From assembly GCA_005790265.1 (NCBI GenBank), contig SXVE01000159.1, positions 1 to 7,491 on the forward strand: a stretch of 7,491 bases of DNA, in the 5' to 3' direction. The DNA is from Acidobacteriota bacterium (GTDB taxonomy: Bacteria > Acidobacteriota > Blastocatellia > Pyrinomonadales > Pyrinomonadaceae). The notes beneath the pieces are model-generated. The model saw only the letters and a list, made by a program, of their open reading frames with translations, had not been told where the DNA came from and searched no databases. The translations under genes and the position numbers were made by a program. Shown here one piece after another: positions 1-5,822 of this stretch (within the stretch, counting starts at the first letter, position 1; every line of letters begins with the position of its first letter).

Positions 1-37
1 CAGCCAGCGTCGCCGTTTCCGTATTTTTATTTTCCAT
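1..37 (-). CDS. 5' end of a CDS leaving the window (partial, unidentified)
   Basis: A reading frame opens at the ATG at 37-35 on the minus strand and runs off the window, encoding MENKNTETATLA. It lies about 60 nt downstream of the stop of the DinB-fold gene, in the same direction. An in-frame ATG at 43-41 would add two residues (MI). The ATG at 37 is preferred because the promoter-like element at 46-58 would put the transcript start near position 39, downstream of the first ATG. There is no Shine-Dalgarno sequence. Twelve codons are too few to assign a family, so both the existence of the gene and its start are tentative. Confidence 0.35.
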   Translation of the reverse strand, partial: MENKNTETATLA

Positions 38-45
38 AATCATTT

Positions 46-58
46 ATTTTAACAAAAA
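46..58 (-). promoter_or_regulatory. Candidate extended -10 promoter for the partial gene at the window edge
   Basis: Read on the minus strand this is TTTTTGTTAAAAT. It contains TGT-TAAAAT, which fits an extended -10 element (TGn followed by a 5/6 match to TATAAT). The expected start of transcription is near position 39, leaving a leader of about two bases before the ATG at 37. The same 13 bases occur upstream of the DinB-fold gene at 632-644. No convincing -35 box is seen. The region is AT-rich, so a chance match is possible. Confidence 0.35.
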
Positions 59-97
59 AGTTTGAAAATTTAGATGCGCGAACGCTCGATTGATTTG

Positions 98-607
98 TCA
101 GCTTGTTTCCCGCGCCCGCACAATTTTCGCGGTCGTCACGATTTGCCCGACGTGCCGCGCCGTGTGTTCGGCAATGTGAAACAGCAAGCCGAAAACATTC
201 GTCGGAAGTCTGCGCCGACCGACAAATCTCGGTTCAAACAGCGTGTCCAAATCAACCGTTTGCAGCGTTGCGAGCGCGTCGTTTATTGCTTCGACGGCTT
301 TTTTCGTCAATTCGTCGGCGCTCAAATCCGAATTGTCGGCGGTTTCGTTTTGCAGAAATTCAAACTGCGTTTCGGTCAATTCTTCGCCGCGCGCGTAAGT
401 TAAAAGCCGGTCAATGCTGCCCGCGATATGACGCAGATGAAAAGCGGCGGACGGCGCATCGTTCGGGCGCGCCGTCAATTCTTCAGCGGTTAAACTCGCC
501 GCCGAACTTTGCAAATCAACGATTGATTGCCGCAGCGCGTGCGCCGCCGGCATCAAAACCGGCGCGAAACCGGCGAGTTTTCCGTTTAACCAGGCTTCAT
601 TTGACAT
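98..607 (-). CDS. DinB-fold (DinB/YfiT-like) putative metal-dependent protein
   Basis: A 169-residue, mostly helical soluble protein with no signal peptide. The pattern fits the DinB/YfiT four-helix-bundle superfamily. There is a histidine-bearing helix near residues 55-70 (FHLRHIAGSIDRLL; His57 and His60) and a C-terminal helix with three spaced histidines (FHIAEHTARHVGQI; His144, His148, His152). In the family such histidines bind a divalent metal, and HxxxHxxxHxGQI is typical of the last helix. Members include thiol-dependent transferases and many proteins of unknown activity, so the substrate cannot be read from sequence. The length is normal. I chose the ATG at 607; a TTG at 625 would add six residues (MQKRIF), but neither has a Shine-Dalgarno sequence. 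It is separated from the upstream peptidase gene by about 100 nt, so it is probably transcribed on its own. Confidence 0.85.
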   Translation of the reverse strand: MSNEAWLNGKLAGFAPVLMPAAHALRQSIVDLQSSAASLTAEELTARPNDAPSAAFHLRHIAGSIDRLLTYARGEELTETQFEFLQNETADNSDLSADELTKKAVEAINDALATLQTVDLDTLFEPRFVGRRRLPTNVFGLLFHIAEHTARHVGQIVTTAKIVRARETS

Positions 608-631
608 AAAAATACGCTTTTGCAAAATCCG

Positions 632-644
632 ATTTTAACAAAAA
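632..644 (-). promoter_or_regulatory. Candidate extended -10 promoter for the DinB-fold gene
   Basis: The minus strand reads TTTTTGTTAAAAT, identical over 13 bases to the element at 46-58. TGT-TAAAAT fits an extended -10 box. The predicted transcription start is near 625, giving a leader of about 18 nt before the ATG at 607, or none if the TTG at 625 is used. No good -35 hexamer is found at normal spacing, as can happen with extended -10 promoters. Confidence 0.35.
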
Positions 645-660
645 TCGCGACAATGAAAAG

Positions 661-701
661 CAAAACGCGTTTGATTAAAAGCGTTTCGCTCAAACGTTTT
701 G
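661..701 (-). terminator. Imperfect inverted repeat, possible terminator after the S41 peptidase gene
   Basis: This lies just after the peptidase stop codon. Arms at 661-673 and 691-701 pair over 11 bp with a 2-nt bulge (CAAACGTTTTG against CAAAACG-cg-TTTG). Inside the loop, 680-690 forms a small hairpin on the minus strand (AGCG-AAA-CGCT) followed by a short run of T. The outer stem is followed only by CTTTTC. The position is right for a terminator, but both stems are modest and the T-runs are short, so it may instead be a transcript-end stabiliser or chance. Confidence 0.35.
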
Positions 702-710
702 CCGATCAAA

Positions 711-2642
711 TTATTTTTCGGCGATCAATTTTTTAATCGTTGCCAATTCGCGATCAATTTTTGCGCCGATGTCGGACGAACGGCGTTTGACGTAAACGTC
801 CGGCGCGACGCTTTCGTCTTTTTGCGGGCGTCGCGCGGCTTGAAAATATACGGGCACGTCAATCTCGACTTTTGAATTCGGTAAATATAAAAAGAAATAA
901 TTGCCGCCGTTGATGCCTTGCCGATTGCCGCCGCCGGTTTGTCCGACGATTGTCGCCAGACGATTTTCTTTGACGTAATCTAAAAATTGAAACGTCGCCG
1001 AAGCCGCCGCCGAATCGGCGATGATAAAAGCGCGCCCGCGAAAATTATTTTTGTCAGGCGTCACTTTCGGAAACGTTTCGAGTTCGGCGTTCGGCAAAAT
1101 TTCGTAGTAATCGTTTTCCGCCGGTTTATAAATCTCTTGCGGAACGCCGTTTTGCAGCGCTGTTTTTAATGTTGCGTTGTAAGTTTGCAGATATTTTGCC
1201 AAGTCCGGTTGCGCCTGAACATTTCTGACCAAGCGCCGACTGTCGGCGTAAATCGGCGATTCGGTTTTCGCCAAATATCTCGCCAATTCGTAACCGACAT
1301 TCATATCGCCGCCGCCGTTGCCGCGCAGATCAACGATCAAATTCGCCGTATTTTTAGCGCGCATTTCGGCGAAGGCATTTGCCAGAAACTCTTTGAACTT
1401 AACGGTTTTCAGACGCCACGTAATCGAATTGTCAATTTTCAGATAAGCGTTTGAAGCGTCGTCAATCGCAAATTTCCAGCCGTCGTCATAAGTCGGCGGC
1501 GCGCCGTAACGCTTCGCTATTTCCGCCGTCCGCGCGTCTTTCGTCAATGCCGGAGTTTGAAACTTCACTTGTTTTCGCGTCGCGAAATCTATTGCTTCAA
1601 TCGTAAAATTCTCGTTTTTAAGCGGAAAGAAAAGCGGGAAATACCAATCGAAAAGCGCGTATCGTTCGGCTTCAAAACGATTTAACGCGATTGAATTCGC
1701 GCGATGTTCCGCCACATTTTTGCCGTCGCCTTTCGTCACCGTTAAAAGTTTTTCGATGATCGTTTTGACCGCAACGCCGTTAATTTTCGTGATTTCGCTG
1801 CCTGCGCTCAAATCGTTCGGCGAAGCGTTTTCCGTCACGATAAATTTGTCGTCAACAACGGCAAAATAAAACGGCAGGTAAGTTTTTCGGTTGAAAAGTT
1901 TTTCGCGCGTAATCGCGTCTTGATTATACGGATTGGAAAAAGTGTGCCCGCAGTAAATTTGATTGGCGAGCTGCGAAACGATGAGAAAAAACTCGCTTTC
2001 CGGCAGCGGATTTTCGAGTTTTTTCGTGAATTCGCCGAAAATTTTCTCCACGCTTTGCGGCGTTTGGTAGCGGTAAATTCCCGGATGAATCGTTGTCAGC
2101 GCGCGTTGCAAAACGTCGAAATCTTCGCGCATTTCGGCGGTCGTCAGCGTTCGCGGCGCGAGAATATCGCCGTTTCTGCGTTTCAAAATCGTCTGATTGC
2201 GAAATTGCCACGGGGAACGCGTTTCCTTCAAAATGCTCAGCGAATTGGCGTCGTAAACGATTGTTTTGCGGATCGGCTCAACCGTTTCGCCGTCCTGACC
2301 GCTGCCGAGCAAAACGATTTTTCCGTTTTCAATCGAATCAATCCGGTAAACCGAATCGCCCGCCGAATATTTTTTCGCTGCTCGATCAATTTTGATTTGT
2401 TCGGATTCTTTGACGATTCGATTGACATCGTCGTAAACCGTCGCAAATTCCGCCGAATTGCCGTCCGGCGCAGGCGTTACGGTCAAATAAGTTTTCAGCT
2501 TGACGCGCTTGTTCGCCGAATAATCCTGATATTCGAGCGTGCCTTCCCAATTTCCCGCGATAATTTGAAAATAGGTTTTCGTTTGCGCGACGGATGCCGA
2601 AGCTGAAATTAACAAAATTGCAAAAACTATCAATATCTTCAT
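711..2642 (-). CDS. Secreted S41-family (tail-specific/C-terminal-processing-like) peptidase
   Basis: A 643-residue exported protein. The signal peptide has a hydrophobic core at residues 3-16 and a likely cut after SVA (residue 19). Residues about 25-155 look like a beta-rich domain that I do not recognise. Next comes a helical region with CGHTFSNP, whose His233 matches the [DC]GHT position of S41 enzymes. A PDZ-like stretch follows near 263-300 (AGSEITKINGV). The catalytic fold contains the classical LIVDLRGNGGGD at 435-446, then ADSAAASATF with Ser548 aligning to the S41 nucleophile, then VGQTGGGNRQG at 566-576. The general-base lysine of CtpA/Prc-type enzymes is absent (Asn/Arg there), so this belongs with the lysine-less, tricorn-like or S41B-type group. 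It probably cleaves peptides in the periplasm or at the cell surface; the substrate is unknown. The ATG at 2642 has a good ribosome binding site. A membrane AraC-type regulator gene lies directly upstream, with a tandem repeat between them. Confidence 0.9.
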   Translation of the reverse strand: MKILIVFAILLISASASVAQTKTYFQIIAGNWEGTLEYQDYSANKRVKLKTYLTVTPAPDGNSAEFATVYDDVNRIVKESEQIKIDRAAKKYSAGDSVYRIDSIENGKIVLLGSGQDGETVEPIRKTIVYDANSLSILKETRSPWQFRNQTILKRRNGDILAPRTLTTAEMREDFDVLQRALTTIHPGIYRYQTPQSVEKIFGEFTKKLENPLPESEFFLIVSQLANQIYCGHTFSNPYNQDAITREKLFNRKTYLPFYFAVVDDKFIVTENASPNDLSAGSEITKINGVAVKTIIEKLLTVTKGDGKNVAEHRANSIALNRFEAERYALFDWYFPLFFPLKNENFTIEAIDFATRKQVKFQTPALTKDARTAEIAKRYGAPPTYDDGWKFAIDDASNAYLKIDNSITWRLKTVKFKEFLANAFAEMRAKNTANLIVDLRGNGGGDMNVGYELARYLAKTESPIYADSRRLVRNVQAQPDLAKYLQTYNATLKTALQNGVPQEIYKPAENDYYEILPNAELETFPKVTPDKNNFRGRAFIIADSAAASATFQFLDYVKENRLATIVGQTGGGNRQGINGGNYFFLYLPNSKVEIDVPVYFQAARRPQKDESVAPDVYVKRRSSDIGAKIDRELATIKKLIAEK

Positions 2643-2646
2643 TTTT

Positions 2647-2651
2647 CACCT
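2647..2651 (-). promoter_or_regulatory. Ribosome binding site of the S41 peptidase gene
   Basis: AGGTG on the minus strand, four bases before the ATG at 2642. It confirms the start and fits the signal peptide that begins there. It is one of only two clear Shine-Dalgarno sequences in the window. Confidence 0.7.
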
Positions 2652-2718
2652 GATTAATTAAATTTTTCGTCAAAAACTCGTTCAGATTAGCTTTTGCCAA
2701 GGCGAAATGCGCCGCAAA

Positions 2719-2761
2719 TTGTGATTTGAAGCCGAATTTTTGTGATTTGAGACGTGAATTT
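2719..2761 (-). repeat. Imperfect tandem direct repeat (21 + 22 bp), candidate AraC-type operator
   Basis: Two adjacent copies lie between the regulator stop and the peptidase start. Copy one is at 2719-2739 and copy two at 2740-2761. Both begin ttgtgatttga on the plus strand and end with gaattt. The centre-to-centre distance is about 21 bp, two helical turns, which is the usual arrangement for direct half-sites bound by AraC-family proteins. The copies sit roughly 75-120 nt upstream of the peptidase ATG, a reasonable place for an activator site. Assigning it to the neighbouring regulator is inference. Confidence 0.5.
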
Positions 2762-3940
2762 TTAATCTGCGTCGTCGCCGTCGAAATCTTTTGGTGCGAT
2801 GCCGGTGAATTTTTTGAAGGCGCGATTGAAGGTCGCTTTTGAATTGAAACCGGAATCGTGCGCGACGTCGAGAAGATTTGAATTTTCGAGCGCGCCGTTT
2901 CGCAATTTATTTTTTACCGCGTTGATGCGAAACTCGTTGACGAAATCGTTAAAGTTAACGCCGAAACCGTTGTTGATTATGTAAGACAAAACGGTTGTGT
3001 TGACGCCGAGCCGTTTGGCGAGCGCGCTCAAAGTCAGTTGCGGATCGAGAAACGGTTTTTCGTTTTCCATCAAATCGCGCAGCTTGATTTTGAGATTTTG
3101 CAGCTCGCTTTCGGGCACGAGCGCTTTTTTATTTTCCGTCGCCGCTTCGATTGGCGCGCTTTCCGCTTCGCTGAAATTTACTTCAATCGCGCGCGAGCGC
3201 AAATATCCGGCAATCGCTAAGTAATAAATCAGCAGCGCGAGAAAAACTTCAAAATAGAAATATTGAACGTAAGAAAGCTTGACGAAAAAACTGCTTGTGA
3301 AATCGAAGATCGCGCCTAAAATAAAAATAAACGTGAAAATATACAGAAAATTTCGCAGCCAGTCGAACTTTATCTTTTCCGTGTCCGAGTAGTTTTCATC
3401 AAGCCACGCGCGATATTTTCGGTAATGCCGGATGGAAAAATAAAGAAAAGCGAGATTCCAGACGAACTCCGTGACGGTGATAAACGGATTCGCAATCGGC
3501 AAGTAATAATTTTCGTTAAACCAATCTTTGAATTCGAGATTTTGCGCGAACAGGTAAAAGCGAAAAATCAAATAAATAATTGACGGTGCGAAAAAAAACC
3601 AATCTTTGCTTTCAAATTTCCGCCGCGCGTTCGTCAAAGTCAGAACGTAAAACCAGATGCAAACGCTGTAACCGTAAGCTATGCCGAACGGAAAAAACGT
3701 GAGCCATTGATTGCGGTCGTAAACATTCGCAAATCCGATCAGCGGCGTAATCAAACTCGAACAAAGCAAAACGAGCAGCGCGGCGAGCCAGAAATCAGCC
3801 GCCGTTTTTTGTTTGAAACGGCGAATTAAAAGCAGCGCGGCGAAAATCGCGCCTTGCAGAATGCAGACGAATAAAATAATGCTGCGCGGATTAAAAAAAT
3901 CCAGCGGCAATCCTTCGATGAAAAGCGGAAAAATCGGCAC
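2762..3940 (-). CDS. Seven-helix membrane AraC-type transcription regulator
   Basis: A 392-residue protein with an N-terminal membrane part and a C-terminal DNA-binding part. About seven hydrophobic segments can be placed near residues 18-40, 48-70, 80-103, 115-133, 150-170, 196-217 and 225-247. A charged linker (about 248-285) follows, then an AraC/XylS domain at about 288-386. Its first helix-turn-helix is around 302-324 (LTLSALAKRLGVNTTVLSYI) and its second around 356-386, with the family signature GFNSKATFNRAFKKFTGIAPKDF split across it. Such proteins, common in Bacteroidota and Acidobacteriota, are thought to sense a signal at the membrane and regulate nearby genes. The called start is a GTG at 3940, eight bases after the Uma2 stop, with no Shine-Dalgarno sequence, so translation may be coupled; a slightly later start cannot be excluded. 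The likely target is the peptidase gene downstream. The signal is unknown. Confidence 0.88.
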   Translation of the reverse strand: MPIFPLFIEGLPLDFFNPRSIILFVCILQGAIFAALLLIRRFKQKTAADFWLAALLVLLCSSLITPLIGFANVYDRNQWLTFFPFGIAYGYSVCIWFYVLTLTNARRKFESKDWFFFAPSIIYLIFRFYLFAQNLEFKDWFNENYYLPIANPFITVTEFVWNLAFLYFSIRHYRKYRAWLDENYSDTEKIKFDWLRNFLYIFTFIFILGAIFDFTSSFFVKLSYVQYFYFEVFLALLIYYLAIAGYLRSRAIEVNFSEAESAPIEAATENKKALVPESELQNLKIKLRDLMENEKPFLDPQLTLSALAKRLGVNTTVLSYIINNGFGVNFNDFVNEFRINAVKNKLRNGALENSNLLDVAHDSGFNSKATFNRAFKKFTGIAPKDFDGDDAD

Positions 3941-3948
3941 AGAAACAA

Positions 3949-4581
3949 TTACGGAATTTCTTCCTCACTTTGCGGCGGAAAAAGCGCGTCGGTTTTAACT
4001 TCGATTTCGGGAAATGCGACCAAATTAAATGTCGCCGCGCGGTCGTGAGTTTGTTTGAAGCGATAACCGTCGGCGGAAGGTTCGCGATAATCTTCGATTT
4101 CGTCGGTGTTCAAGTTAAACAAAAGATACTGCGCGATTCCGGCGCGCGCGTAATTTAACGCTTTACGGCGATCTTTCGCAACGGTCGTATCGGAAATTTC
4201 GACGACGAGCAAAATGTCCGCGCCAGTCGGATGTTTTTGATTGTAGTTTGAACGCGGCGGACGCGCGATTACAATATCCGGTTCCGGTTCGGAAAAATCA
4301 TCGAGCACAACCGGATTTTGATTGCGTATGACAGCGCGACCGGCAAAAGTCACGATTAAGAATTCTGCCGCTTCGTCATTAACATTAGCGTGTCTGGTTT
4401 TTTTTGGACTCATTTCAACAATCACTCCGTCAAGCAGTTCAACGCGGTCTTCGCTGTCAAAAATGCCGATGTCAATCATTTTTTCGTAATCTTTGACGCT
4501 GATCCGGCGAATCGGCAAGCCGTCGCTCGTTTTGATTGACGAATGAATTTTTGTCTCAATTTGTTCCAAAATAGCCGACAT
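3949..4581 (-). CDS. Uma2-family (DUF820) PD-(D/E)XK-like putative endonuclease
   Basis: A 210-residue soluble protein with the Uma2 family pattern: DRVELLDGVIVEMSP at 45-59 (Glu49 in the first strand), EPEPDIVIARP at 98-108 (Asp102), and LLVVEISDTTVAKDRRK at 124-140 (Glu128, Lys136). These fit the E...PD...ExS...K active-site layout of the PD-(D/E)XK nuclease fold, so the catalytic residues appear intact. The C-terminus carries the usual RAGIAQYLLFNL and a final region rich in acidic residues. The cellular role of this family is not established; it is often present in many copies per genome and is sometimes linked with mobile DNA, though nothing mobile is seen here. The start is firm: a perfect GGAGG lies seven bases before the ATG, inside the last codons of moaA. 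It lies 3 nt after moaA and 8 nt before the regulator, as in an operon. Confidence 0.88.
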   Translation of the reverse strand: MSAILEQIETKIHSSIKTSDGLPIRRISVKDYEKMIDIGIFDSEDRVELLDGVIVEMSPKKTRHANVNDEAAEFLIVTFAGRAVIRNQNPVVLDDFSEPEPDIVIARPPRSNYNQKHPTGADILLVVEISDTTVAKDRRKALNYARAGIAQYLLFNLNTDEIEDYREPSADGYRFKQTHDRAATFNLVAFPEIEVKTDALFPPQSEEEIP

Positions 4582-4584
4582 TTT

Positions 4585-5667
4585 TTAACCTCCGATAAAA
4601 CTCATCGAACGCGACGCGGGCGCGAAATTTTCGTTGTTGATCGAGTGGCTCGCTTCTTTTTTGGCGACGACCGCGCGAATGAATTCGACGATCTCCGCCC
4701 GGCTCGCGCCGCTGCGCACAACGTCGCGCAAATTGTATTCGTCGGTCGAAAACAAACAAGTCCGAATTTGTCCGTCCGCCGTCAAACGGATTCGCGAACA
4801 CGCGCCGCAAAACATTTCCGTGACCGGCGCGACAATGCCGATTTCGCCGGGCGCGCCGTCAGCAAATCGGTAGCGCCAAGCCGTGTCCGCGCCGCGCGAT
4901 TTTTCTTTTAGTTCAAGCGGAAATGCGGCGTTGATTGTCTCGCGAATTTCCTTTGCCGGAACGATTTGTTTTCTGTTCCATTCGTTGCCGGAATCGAGCG
5001 GCATAAATTCAATAAAACGCATTTTGACGTTTTTCTCGCGGGCGAATCGGGCAAAATCAACGATTTCGTCATCGTTGCGCCCGCGCACCAAAACGGCGTT
5101 GATTTTTACCGGCGTTAATTCCGCGTTTTTCGCCGCTTCAATCGAATGCAGAACGTTTTCGAGCGCGTCAACGCCGGTTATTTCTTTGAATCGTTCGCGC
5201 CGCAAACTGTCGAGCGAAATCGTGACGCGGTCTAATCCGGCGTTTTTCAATGCGGCGGCGCGGCGCGGAAACGAATGTCCGTTCGTCGTTAGCGCCAAGT
5301 CTTTCAACGTCGGATTTTGCATTTCGGACTGCGGATAGCGAGTTGCAGGCTGTCGCTTTTCTTCGTCGTCATTCGTCATTCGCAATTCGTAATTGTCTTT
5401 TTTCAGCCGCGCGAGTTTTTCAATCAGATTTTCGATATTTTTGCGCAAAAGCGGTTCGCCGCCGGTCAGACGAATTTTTTCGACGCCGAGCGAAACGAAA
5501 ATTTCCGCAATGCGCTCGATTTCCTCGAAAGTCAAAATCGTTTCTTTGCGCGCGAGCGGCGGCTCGCCGTTCGGTAAACAGTAGAAACAGCGAAAGTTAC
5601 AGCGATCAGTCAAACTGATTCGCAAGTCGCGTATTATTCGGTTGTGCGCGTCGCGAAGAAAATCCAT
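4585..5667 (-). CDS. moaA: GTP 3',8-cyclase MoaA (molybdenum cofactor biosynthesis)
   Basis: A radical-SAM enzyme that, with MoaC, converts GTP to cyclic pyranopterin monophosphate, the first step of molybdopterin synthesis. All key motifs are present in 360 residues: the N-terminal cluster CNFRCFYC (Cys23, Cys27, Cys30), GGEP at 69-72 for SAM binding, LALTTNG at 124-130, and the C-terminal cluster Cys287-x2-Cys290-x13-Cys304 within the CxRxRLTADG motif. It ends in Gly-Gly (359-360), the MoaA tail needed for activity in the family. The ATG at 5667 fits the usual N-terminus (RIIRDLRISLTDRCN). There is no Shine-Dalgarno sequence; a -10-like box at 5675-5680 suggests a nearly leaderless message. 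Oddly, about 30 residues (91-120) are inserted before LALTTNG and come from heptanucleotide repeats. No other molybdopterin genes lie in the window. The Uma2 gene starts 3 nt downstream. Confidence 0.95.
   Translation of the reverse strand: MDFLRDAHNRIIRDLRISLTDRCNFRCFYCLPNGEPPLARKETILTFEEIERIAEIFVSLGVEKIRLTGGEPLLRKNIENLIEKLARLKKDNYELRMTNDDEEKRQPATRYPQSEMQNPTLKDLALTTNGHSFPRRAAALKNAGLDRVTISLDSLRRERFKEITGVDALENVLHSIEAAKNAELTPVKINAVLVRGRNDDEIVDFARFAREKNVKMRFIEFMPLDSGNEWNRKQIVPAKEIRETINAAFPLELKEKSRGADTAWRYRFADGAPGEIGIVAPVTEMFCGACSRIRLTADGQIRTCLFSTDEYNLRDVVRSGASRAEIVEFIRAVVAKKEASHSINNENFAPASRSMSFIGG
4589..4593 (-). promoter_or_regulatory. Ribosome binding site of the Uma2 gene, inside the moaA stop region
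   Basis: GGAGG on the minus strand, seven bases before the ATG at 4581. It is formed by the final moaA codons GGA GGT (Gly-Gly) just before the TAA. This decides the Uma2 start and implies translational coupling to moaA. Confidence 0.8.
5309..5336 (-). repeat. Degenerate heptanucleotide repeat inside moaA (RTCCGMA type, 4 units)
   Basis: On the minus strand four consecutive 7-mers can be set out: ATCCGCA, GTCCGAA, ATGCAAA, ATCCGAC. They encode the PQSEMQNPT stretch of the MoaA insertion (residues about 112-120). The unit is degenerate and the frame stays open. This family differs in sequence from the repeat at 5370-5390 in the same insertion. Confidence 0.55.
5370..5390 (-). repeat. Heptanucleotide tandem repeat inside moaA (RCGAATK type, 3 units)
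   Basis: On the minus strand three consecutive 7-mers read ACGAATT, GCGAATG, ACGAATG, and a further related unit, ACGACGA, follows at 5363-5369. They encode the YELRMTND stretch of the insertion (residues about 93-100). The length of three units (21 nt) keeps the reading frame. Confidence 0.65.
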
Positions 5668-5674
5668 TAATTAA

Positions 5675-5680
5675 ATGATA
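5675..5680 (-). promoter_or_regulatory. Candidate -10 box for a near-leaderless moaA transcript
   Basis: TATCAT on the minus strand (5/6 match to TATAAT), with seven bases between it and the moaA ATG. The transcript would start about at 5668, giving a leader of about one base, which agrees with the absence of a Shine-Dalgarno sequence. No good -35 box is seen at 16-18 nt. A second possible promoter lies further upstream on the minus strand (TTGTCA at 5762-5767 and TTTAAT after a short 15-nt spacer). Neither is certain. Confidence 0.3.
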
Positions 5681-5690
5681 GCGCAAAAAG

Positions 5691-5730
5691 CCGAAAGAGC
5701 AGAAAGAGAGACGATAGAGAGACGCAGAAA
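5691..5730. repeat. Purine-rich short repeats in the intergenic region upstream of moaA
   Basis: On the plus strand the tract is almost all A and G, broken by C in acg/gcag units. The 9-mer agagagacg occurs at 5705-5713 and again at 5716-5724, and gagacgcag occurs at 5719-5727. A related segment in opposite orientation lies at 5799-5812 (gatctccgcgtctc), so gagacgc and gcgtctc form a 7-bp inverted pair about 80 nt apart. The units resemble degenerate copies of a GCAGAGA-type heptamer. The rest of this 155-nt gap is AT-rich and holds no gene. Confidence 0.45.
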
Positions 5731-5822
5731 CTAAATATTGATTAAAAAATCAAAAATCATTTGACAAAAAGACCAGGCAAATTTTTCAGTTTTTGTTTGA
5801 TCTCCGCGTCTCATCATCTTTT

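Noticed and set aside
608..625. TTG at 625 as the start of the DinB-fold protein
   Set aside because: The added residues MQKRIF do not fit the family N-terminus and there is a normal ATG at 607, though a leaderless TTG start cannot be fully excluded.
1920..2606. Long plus-strand open frame (228 codons) opposite the S41 peptidase gene
   Set aside because: It is antisense to a clear enzyme gene, Arg/Phe-rich as expected from the complement of this codon usage, and has no recognisable motif.
5308..5397. CRISPR-like array within moaA
   Set aside because: The units are 7 bp with no spacers, and the region is coding; these are short tandem repeats.
5741..5754. Palindrome tgattaaaaaatca as a terminator of the SH3b gene
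   Set aside because: The 5-bp stem is almost all A-T and lies about 70 nt after the stop; too weak to call.
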